Shown here in pieces: positions 58,547 through 64,000 of a DNA stretch of 64,000 nucleotides (position 1 is the stretch's first letter; each line of letters opens with the position of its first letter). The notes under the pieces are model-generated. The model did not search any database and was not told where the DNA came from. It saw nothing but the letters and a program-made list of their open reading frames with translations. Source of the stretch: CAVQZA01 sp963718355 (GTDB taxonomy: Bacteria > Actinomycetota > Thermoleophilia > Gaiellales > Gaiellaceae); contig CAVQZA010000010.1 in assembly GCA_963718355.1 (NCBI GenBank), positions 210,544 to 274,543 of the forward strand, given 5' to 3'. The translations under genes were made by a program, and so were the position numbers.

Positions 58547-58557
58547 CACGTCTGTGG

Positions 58558-58563
58558 TAAGGT
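58558..58563 (+). promoter_or_regulatory. -10 element TAAGGT, leaderless start
   Basis: TAAGGT ends 6 nt before the ATG at 58570. A TTGACA at 58543 is only 9 nt upstream, too close to act as its -35. Confidence 0.5.
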
Positions 58564-58569
58564 TTGGCC

Positions 58570-58896
58570 ATGGACGGGCTCACAGTCGGAGAAGCAGCTG
58601 CGCGCACGGGTTGGTCGGCGCGGATGCTTCGCTATCTCGAAGGCGCGGGGCTCGTCGTCCCGCAGCGCGCGAGCTCCGGCTATCGCCTCTACCGGCTCCG
58701 CGAGCTGAACCAGCTTCGCTCACTGCTCGAGCTGCGCACACGCTTCGGGCTCGAGCTCTCGGACGTCGTCTTCGCCTCCCGGCTACGGCGCGAGCCGGAG
58801 CTGCGCCAGGCGGTCGACGCCTGGCTCGGCGGCGCCGACGACACGGCCTGGGTGGAGTGGGAGCAACGCAAGCACGAGCGGCTGCTGGCCGCCTGA
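58570..58896 (+). CDS. MerR-family helix-turn-helix regulator
   Basis: This 108-aa protein begins with the MerR DNA-binding fold (LTVGEAAARTGWSARMLRYLEGAGLVVPQRASSGYRLY), the RYLE and GYRLY segments being diagnostic. A dimerisation helix follows, but no effector-binding domain or metal cysteines, so it may act by DNA binding alone or with a partner. It lies 26 bp before ahcY in the same direction, which makes the SAM cycle a reasonable but unproven target. Confidence 0.87.
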   Translation: MDGLTVGEAAARTGWSARMLRYLEGAGLVVPQRASSGYRLYRLRELNQLRSLLELRTRFGLELSDVVFASRLRREPELRQAVDAWLGGADDTAWVEWEQRKHERLLAA

Positions 58897-58922
58897 TCAC
58901 ACCGACACGGAAGAAGGCATAG

Positions 58923-60191
58923 ATGGCAACGACCAAGAAGCACGACGTAAAGGATCTCGGGCTCTCCGTGGAGGGAGTGCGGCGGATCGAATGGGCCGAC
59001 CGGCAGATGCCGGTGCTGTCCGCGATCCGTGAGCGGTTCGCGAAGGAGCAGCCGCTCGCGGGTTACCGCGTGTCGGCCTGCCTGCATGTGACGACGGAGA
59101 CGGCGAACCTCGCGCGCACGCTCAAGGCCGGCGGCGCCGACGTGGTGCTCGTCGCCTCGAACCCGCTCTCGACGCAGGACGACGTCGCCGCGGCGCTCGT
59201 CGACGCGTATGACATCTCGACGTTCGCGATCAAGGGCGAGGACAACGACACCTACTACTCGCACATCGAGGCCGCGGTCGACCACAAGCCGCACCTGACG
59301 ATGGACGACGGCGCCGACGTGATCGGCGTCCTCCACTCGGCGCGGCGCGAGCAGCTCGGCGACATCATCGCCGGCACCGAGGAGACGACTACGGGCGTGA
59401 TCCGCCTCAAGGCGCTCGAGGCCGAGGGGAAGCTCGGCTTCCCGGTGATCGCCGTCAACGACGCGAAGACCAAGCACCTCTTCGACAACCGCTACGGCAC
59501 GGGCCAGTCGACGATCGACGGGATCATCCGCGCCACGAACGTCCTGCTCGCGGGGCGCAAGTTCGTCGTCGCCGGCTACGGCTGGTGCGGCCGCGGCGTC
59601 GCGATGCGGGCCAAGGGGATGGGCGCGCACGTGATCGTGACCGAGGTCGACCCGATGCGGGCGCTCGAGGCCGTGATGGACGGCTTCGAGGTGCTGACGA
59701 TGGACGCCGCCGCCAGGATCAGCAACATCTTCGTGACCGCGACCGGCGACAAGTCGGTGATCGCCGAGCAGCACTTCGACCTGTTCGAGGACGGCGCGAT
59801 CCTCGCGGACACCGGCCACTTCAACGTCGAGATCGAGATCCCCGCACTGCGGTCGCTCGCAGTGGAGACTCGCGAGGCCCGCGAGTTCGTCGAGGAGTTC
59901 ACGCTCGAGGACGGGCGGCCGCTCGTCCTGCTCGCCGACGGCCGGCTCGTCAACCTGTCCGCCGCCGAAGGGCACCCGGCCTCGTGATGGACATGAGCTT
60001 CGCAAACCAGGCACTCGCGACGGAGTACGCCGTGCAGAACGCGGCGTCGCTCGAGAAGAAGGTGTACCCGGTGCCGACCGCGATCGACGAGGAGATCGCA
60101 CGCCTCAAGCTGGCGACGATGGGCGTCGACGATCGACCAGCTGACGCAGGAGCAGGCCAAGTACCTCGCCTGGTGGGACGAGGGCACGTAG
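58923..60191 (+). CDS. ahcY: S-adenosylhomocysteinase, two compensating frame breaks near the 3' end
   Basis: The enzyme splits S-adenosylhomocysteine to adenosine and homocysteine, removing a methyltransferase inhibitor and feeding MetH. The first frame reads 354 aa to a TGA at 59985, with LHVTTETANL, HSARREQLGD, the NAD loop VVAGYGWCGRGVA and LVNLSAAEGHP. The family continues as VMDMSFANQALATEYAV, and exactly that is found from 59984 in the next frame (one base missing). At about 60128 one extra base restores the first frame, giving MGVTIDQLTQEQAKYLAWWDEGT and a TAG at 60189. The net frame is unchanged, which strongly suggests sequence errors, not decay. The intact protein would be about 422 aa. 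Confidence 0.9.
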
Positions 60192-60211
60192 CCCCGGCAC
60201 CGGGTCGCCCG

Positions 60212-61116
60212 TCGGAGGCCGACGCTCGGTCTCTCGACCAGCGGCGCCTGCCGCTCGAGGAGATCGAGATCGAGTGCCGGACGCCCGCCGAGGTCGCGGC
60301 TGCGATCCACACGCTGGTCGTGCGCGGCGCGCCGGCGATCGGTGTCGCAGCCGCGTACGGGATTGCCCTGGCGGCAGCCCGCGGCGAGGATCTCGCGGCC
60401 GCAGATCGTGTCCTGCGAGCGTCGCGGCCCACTGCCGTCAATCTCGCTGGGCTCTCGACACCATGCGCGACGACCCGTCGTACGAGCACGCTCGACGTCT
60501 TCACGCCGACGAGGTCGAGCGCTGCCGGCGTATGGCCGCGCACACCGCCGAGCTGCTCGCTCCGGGGACTCGCGCACTCACTCATTGCAACGCGGGCGGT
60601 CTGGCGACCGGCGGCTACGGCAGCGCCGTCGGCGCCCTGCTGACGGCCTGGGAACGCGGTCTGCTTCAACATGTCTGGGTGGACGAGACACGGCCGCTCC
60701 TGCAAGGCGCCCGCCTGACGGCGTGGGAGCTCGAGACCGCAGGTATCCCGCACGCCGTCATCGCCGACTCGGCAGCCGCCTCGCTCATGGCGGCGGGCGA
60801 AGTCGACTGTGTGATCACGGGCGCCGACCGCATCGCGGCCAACGGCGATACGGCCAACAAGATCGGTACGTACTCGCTCGCAGTGCTCGCACGCCACCAC
60901 GACCTCCCGCTCTATATCGTCGCGCCCAGCTCGACCGTCGACCTCGACACTCCCGACGGCGCGCGAATCCCGATCGAGGAACGCGACCCGGCGGAGATCA
61001 CGGTGCGTTTCCGGCTCGCAATCCTGCCTTCGACGTGACGCCCGGGGGCCTGATCGACGCGATCGTCACCGAGGCCGGAGTGCATCGCTCGCCGTACCTC
61101 GACTCGCTCGCCGTGA
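60212..61116 (+). pseudogene. mtnA: S-methyl-5-thioribose-1-phosphate isomerase, interrupted by frame breaks
   Basis: The enzyme isomerises methylthioribose-1-phosphate in methionine salvage. Conserved blocks are spread over three frames: LDQRRLP...CRTPAEV...VVRGAPAIGVAAAYG (frame to about 60447), then WALDTMRDDPSYEHARRLH, HCNAGGLAT, VDETRPLLQGARLTAWEL and ITGADRIAANGDTANKIGTY (to about 61000), then NPAFDVTPGGLIDAIVTEAGV (from 61020). One base is missing at about 60448, and about ten residues plus frame are missing near 61005. No clear start codon remains; the given start is approximate. Catalytic Cys and Asp regions are intact, so sequence error is more likely than a dead gene. Confidence 0.85.
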
Positions 61117-61878
61117 ATGCGGTCATCCTCGCCGGCGGGTATGCGACGCGGCTCCGGCCTCTCACCGACACGATCCCGAAGCCGCTGCTGCCCGTCGGCG
61201 GCAGGCCGATCGTCGACTGGATCCTCGAGAACGCTCGCGAGGTCCCGCGGTGGACGAGATCCATCTGGTCACGAACAGCCGCTTTGCCGACGAGTTCCGC
61301 CGCTGGGCGGGGCCTGCCGGCGTGAGTCGTCCACGACGACGGCACGTTCACCAACGAGGACCGGCTCGGTGCGGTCGGAGATCTCCAGCTGGCCGTCGAG
61401 CGCGGCCGGATCGACGACGACCTGCTCGTCGTCGCGGGCGACAACCTGTTCGAGTATCGCCTTGGCGATTTCGTCGCCGCCTGGCGAGCGCGCGGCGCCG
61501 GGGGCGCTGTCGCGGTCTACGACTGCGGCGACCTCGAGCTCGCGACGCAATACGGCATCGTCGAGCTCGACGACGACGATCGCATCACGTACTTCATCGA
61601 GAAGCCGGCCGATCCGCCGTCGACGCTCGCGGCGACCGCGACCTACCTGTACGGGCGAGCGCAGCTTCCGCTTGATCAGCCGGTACCTCGGCGAGGGTCA
61701 CGCCCCCGATCAGTCGGGGAGCCTCGTCGCCTGGCTCTACCAGCTCGAGCCCGTCTACGGCTACCGGTTCGACGGCGAGTGGTTCGACATCGGCAACCAC
61801 GACCAGCTCCTCGAGGCCGACAATCGCCTGCGCGCCCGCCACGGGCTGGCGGTCCGCGGCACGTACTCACCCGCGTAG
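61113..61878 (+). pseudogene. sugar nucleotidyltransferase (RmlA/GalU-like), interrupted by three frame breaks
   Basis: The GTG at 61113 opens NAVILAGGYATRLRPLTDTIPKPLLPVGGRP, the nucleotide-binding start of NDP-sugar pyrophosphorylases. The frame changes at about 61248 (then DEIHLVTNSRFADEFRRW), at about 61325 (then VVHDDGTFTNEDRLGAVGDLQLAVE, VVAGDNLFEY, YGIVELDDDDRITYFIEKP) and at about 61668 (then LISRYLGEGHAPDQSGSLVAWLYQLEPVYGYRF, WFDIGNHDQL) to a TAG at 61876. Together the pieces make one complete enzyme of about 255 aa. The sugar is unknown. Conserved motifs on both sides of each break argue for base-calling errors. Confidence 0.85.
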
Positions 61879-61936
61879 CACTCTTTTCACGAAGTCGGCA
61901 CAGACACGTCACACCGTCCCCCGTAGCGTGGACCGC

Positions 61937-62598
61937 GTGGCTCGTCGACCTTCTCTTGCCTCGGCGCTGCGTCTCCTGTGGTCGCTTCGGCCGACGCGTT
62001 GTGCCGCGAGTGCCGCTCGCTGCTCCGGCCACTCGTCGCGCCGCGGTGTGCTCGCTGCGGCGCGCCCACGGCGTGGGAGGTCGAGCGCTGTCGCGAGTGC
62101 GCGGGCCGCAGGCTTGCGTTCGCATCGGCGAGGGCTGCGGTCGCGTACGCCGGTCCCGGCCCGGCCGCTCCTCCGCGCCTGGAAGGAGCACGGGCTCCGC
62201 CCGGCCGCGGGCCTCGCCGCCGACCTCGTGGTCGCTCAGCTCGAGCGGCCGGCGGCAGACGTCATCGCGTATATCCCGCCCGACGGAGCCCGGCAGCTGC
62301 GGCGAGGCCGGCACCCCGCGGAGCACCTTGCGCTGGAGCTCGGCCGCCGCTGGAGCCTCGAAACGGCGCCGTTACTCGACCGTGTCGGCCCCGGGGTGCG
62401 CCAGACCGGGCTTGCCCGGCCCGCCGCCTGGCGAGCGTTCGCGGCGCCTTCAGGGCGCGAGCCGAGGCGTGGGGGACGGTCCTGCTCGTCGACGACGTCT
62501 ACACGACCGGCGCCACGACCGCCGCGGCGGCGACCGCCCTGCGGGCGGCCGGAGCAGCCCGGGTCGAAGTGGTGACCTTCGCGAGAACGGTGCGCTAA
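61937..62598 (+). pseudogene. ComF-family phosphoribosyltransferase, interrupted by frame breaks
   Basis: The pieces give a ComF-like protein of about 220 aa: VDLLLPRRCVSCG with the first zinc cysteines, CRECRSLL and CARCGAPTAWEVERCREC in another frame, RPLLRAWKEHGLRPAAGLAADLV in a third, and VLLVDDVYTTGATT, the PRPP-binding loop, near the end. Breaks lie at about 61940, 61985, 62158 and 62420. TAGCGT at 61924 lies 7 nt before GTG 61937, so a leaderless start is likely. ComF proteins are tied to DNA uptake in some bacteria, but the role here is open. The place before hpf and secA is conserved. Confidence 0.82.
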
Positions 62599-62601
62599 CC
62601 T
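62596..62601 (+). promoter_or_regulatory. -10 element TAACCT built on the comF stop codon
   Basis: TAACCT would start an mRNA at about 62608, giving a 30-nt leader that holds the GGAGG site of hpf. Confidence 0.4.
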
Positions 62602-62637
62602 CAAGGACAGGTTCGACCACCAGCAATGGAGGCGAAG

Positions 62638-63182
62638 ATGAGGCTTCAGGTGAAGGGGAACAACGTCGAGCTAGCCCCGTCGATCCGCGAGTACGCCGAG
62701 CGCAAGCTGGCGAAACTCGACAAGGTGCTTGCCGAGCAGACGCAGGTCGAGGTTGAGCTCTCGGAGCAGCGCAATCCGTCGATCGCGGCCAGCTACGTCG
62801 CAGAGGGGACGATCTTCGCGAAAGGCACGACGCTCCGGGCCCGCGAAGCGTCGGCCGACATGCGAGCCTCGATCGACCAGCTCGTCGACAAGCTCGAACG
62901 ACAGGTGAAGCGCTATCGCGAGAAGCGGAACAAGCACCACGCGCGCGGTCAGAAGCGCGCCGACGCACCGGTCGAGACAGGGCTGCCCGAGCCGAGGCTC
63001 GTGAAGACGAAGCGGTTCGCGATGAAGCCGATGTCCGCCGAGGAGGCGAGCCTCCAGCTCGAGCTCGTCGGCCACGACTTCTTCGTGTTCGAGAACGCGG
63101 AGTCGGGCGAGACCAACGTGGCCGCTACCGCCGCCGCGACGGCGACTACGGCCTGATCGAGCCCGGCGTGCTCGACGCCTAG
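62638..63182 (+). CDS. hpf: ribosome hibernation promoting factor, long form, frame break near 3' end
   Basis: This protein binds the 30S decoding centre and pairs idle ribosomes into 100S dimers. The N-terminal domain (MRLQVKGNNVELAPSIREYAERKLAKLDKVL) and the C-terminal dimerisation domain (VKTKRFAMKPMSAEEASLQLELVGHDFFVFENAESGETN) make it the long form. The ATG at 62638 was preferred over 62626 because GGAGG lies 5 nt before it. At about 63121-63125 the frame shifts: the expected ending YRRRDGDYGLIEP is found in the next frame and runs to TAG 63180. Read without the shift, it would end in an Ala/Thr tail at 63156. Confidence 0.93.
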
Positions 63183-63348
63183 TCTCGACCTGCCCCTTCG
63201 CGCGTTCCTCGGGCGTGCGCTGGCGGTGCGGGGCCGGAGGTCACAGTGTGAACAACACGGCGCCGGAGAGCACCGGGCCGTCAGCGGCGCCAGGCGGTGG
63301 CAGAGCCGGGCTCCGCCCGGCGGGAGCCACCGCCGGCGAGGGGCGCGC
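63183..63348. other. 166-bp stretch without a supported gene
   Basis: The sequence is GC-rich and open in several frames, but no start, motif or codon pattern stands out. It probably holds the disrupted 5' part of the following gene, given the frame breaks on both sides. Confidence 0.4.
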
Positions 63349-63819
63349 GTGAACGACCCTTTTCCGGGGCGATACCAGCTCCCCGTCGGCATCACCGGTC
63401 TCCAGCGGCCGAGCGAGTGGAGACCGTCGTCCTGGCCGAGGCGCCCTGGCTTCGCGGCCGACGAGGTGGACCTCGTCGTGCTCGCCGACGGCACGCTGCT
63501 CGGCGACCCGGCCGCCGAGCCGCTCGTCCGCGCCGTGCCCCTGGAGCCGCCGTTCAGGGCCCAGGCGGTGCGCCAGGACGGCGCGCTCTACTCGGTGGGC
63601 GCCAACACGATCGACCTCGTCGAGCTCCCCGGCGACGTCGCGGGCCAGGAGATCGAACTGGCCGTGCGCGGCGAGGAGCACATCCTCACCGTGGACGGGA
63701 TGCGGTCGTTCGAGGCGATCCCCGAGCTCGAGGCGCTGGGCGGCCGCCGCACCGACTTCGTCGTCCGCGCCCAACGCGTCGGCGGGCGCTCCTGGCAGGT
63801 CGACGTCGAGGCGCTGTAG
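63349..63819 (+). CDS. hypothetical protein, N-terminal part probably frame-disrupted
   Basis: From about 63450 the frame ending at 63819 looks coding: ADEVDLVVLADGTLLGDPA, ALYSVGANTIDLVELP, GEEHILTVDGMRSFEAIPELEAL. Just upstream, ERVETVVLAEAPW is read in a different frame (63411-63449), so one base is probably lost at about 63449. The GTG at 63349 is the nearest start in the C-terminal frame but may be wrong. The product is a small acidic, beta-rich protein of unknown function. It ends 15 bp before secA. Confidence 0.55.
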   Translation: MNDPFPGRYQLPVGITGLQRPSEWRPSSWPRRPGFAADEVDLVVLADGTLLGDPAAEPLVRAVPLEPPFRAQAVRQDGALYSVGANTIDLVELPGDVAGQEIELAVRGEEHILTVDGMRSFEAIPELEALGGRRTDFVVRAQRVGGRSWQVDVEAL

Positions 63820-63820
63820 C

Positions 63821-63833
63821 TACCCTTGAGGGT
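63821..63833 (+). promoter_or_regulatory. -10 element TACCCT inside an inverted repeat before secA
   Basis: TACCCT (63821-63826) ends 7 nt before the secA ATG. With the following bases it forms TACCCT-TG-AGGGTA (63821-63834), a 6-bp inverted repeat overlapping promoter and start codon. Confidence 0.45.
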
Positions 63834-64000
63834 ATGAGCTCAGCACTTGGCGGTTTCGAGAAGGTCCTTCGCATGGGCGAGGGGCGCCGCCTGAAGCGGG
63901 CGCAGGAGCAGGCCGTCTACATCGCCACGCTCGAGCCGACCTACGAGGCGATGTCCGACGAGGAGCTCCGCAACGTCACCGTCGGCTTCCGTGAGCGGCT
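63834..64000 (+). CDS. secA: preprotein translocase ATPase SecA, 5' end only
   Basis: The first 55 codons are present before the window ends: GFEKVLRMGEGRRLKRAQEQAV, then LEPTYEAMSDEELRNVTVGFRERL. This is the SecA N-terminus, whose first helix and SDEEL...T..FR(E/R)R pattern lead into the nucleotide-binding domain. SecA drives protein export through SecYEG. Its place after comF and hpf is usual in actinobacteria. It has a leaderless-type promoter. Confidence 0.9.
   Translation, partial: MSSALGGFEKVLRMGEGRRLKRAQEQAVYIATLEPTYEAMSDEELRNVTVGFRER

Noticed and set aside
58543..58548. TTGACA as a -35 box for the MerR-type gene
   Set aside because: It is only 9 nt before the TAAGGT -10, far too close for a sigma-70-type promoter.
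59585..60643. Open frame running from ahcY into mtnA as a fused gene
   Set aside because: Only its middle matches the end of ahcY and the start of mtnA. The frame is joined by the missing and extra bases, and a proper ahcY stop exists at 60189.

Overview
The window is a high-GC chromosomal segment from an actinobacterium. The gene order fits that phylum: rpmE, prfA, prmC, a Sua5/YrdC gene, a WecA-type transferase and the atp genes in one block, and comF, hpf and secA in another. The acyl-CoA metabolism, the many short -10 elements placed directly before start codons, and the general gene content suggest a deep lineage such as Thermoleophilia (Gaiellales or Solirubrobacterales). That placement is inference. 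No phylogenetic marker was compared.

Layout. (1) 1-15968, minus strand: one uninterrupted frame of at least 5,322 codons for a giant secreted or surface protein. It has an N-terminal membrane/signal segment, 19 cysteine-paired repeats of about 140 aa, two linker domains, about 20 copies of a 104-aa Ig-like repeat, and a change of domain type at the window edge, where the C-terminus is cut off. (2) 16301-24067: acyl-CoA metabolism. A B12-dependent acyl-CoA mutase is split into two genes around two paralogous membrane proteins, followed by an enoyl-CoA hydratase and a complete electron-transfer chain (etfB, etfA, ETF:quinone oxidoreductase). (3) 24230-32381: threonine dehydratase, then a translation and cell-wall housekeeping block. 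(4) 33207-38574: ATP synthase genes atpZ-like, atpI, B, E, F, H, A, G. (5) 38638-47648: a peptide-type ABC importer, small membrane proteins, a zinc anti-sigma-like protein and a Tat-exported Dyp-like protein with a cysteine-rich secreted partner. This block separates atpG from atpDC. (6) 47869-53446: atpD, atpC and metH; metH has a structured RNA leader that looks like a translational switch. (7) 53463-58546: a secreted protein, an LCP cell-wall ligase, UDP-glucose dehydrogenase, a sugar nucleotidyltransferase and a cupin. (8) 58570-64000: a MerR-type regulator, ahcY, mtnA, a second nucleotidyltransferase, comF, hpf, an unidentified gene and the 5' end of secA.

How the genes work together. 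The mutase, hydratase and ETF genes could carry branched or short acyl-CoAs through oxidation into the quinone pool, whose proton gradient the split ATP synthase would use. metH, ahcY and mtnA are three parts of methionine/SAM recycling. The LCP protein, UDP-glucose dehydrogenase, nucleotidyltransferases and WecA-type enzyme supply and attach cell-surface glycans.

Two things dominate a second look. The metH leader contains a closing helix that competes directly with the metH ribosome-binding site. The last 4 kb (59.98-63.45 kb) carries about a dozen single-base frame breaks inside otherwise conserved genes, while no break was noticed before it. That pattern suggests a local sequence-quality problem more than biology. 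No rRNA, tRNA, CRISPR array, insertion sequence or prophage was seen.
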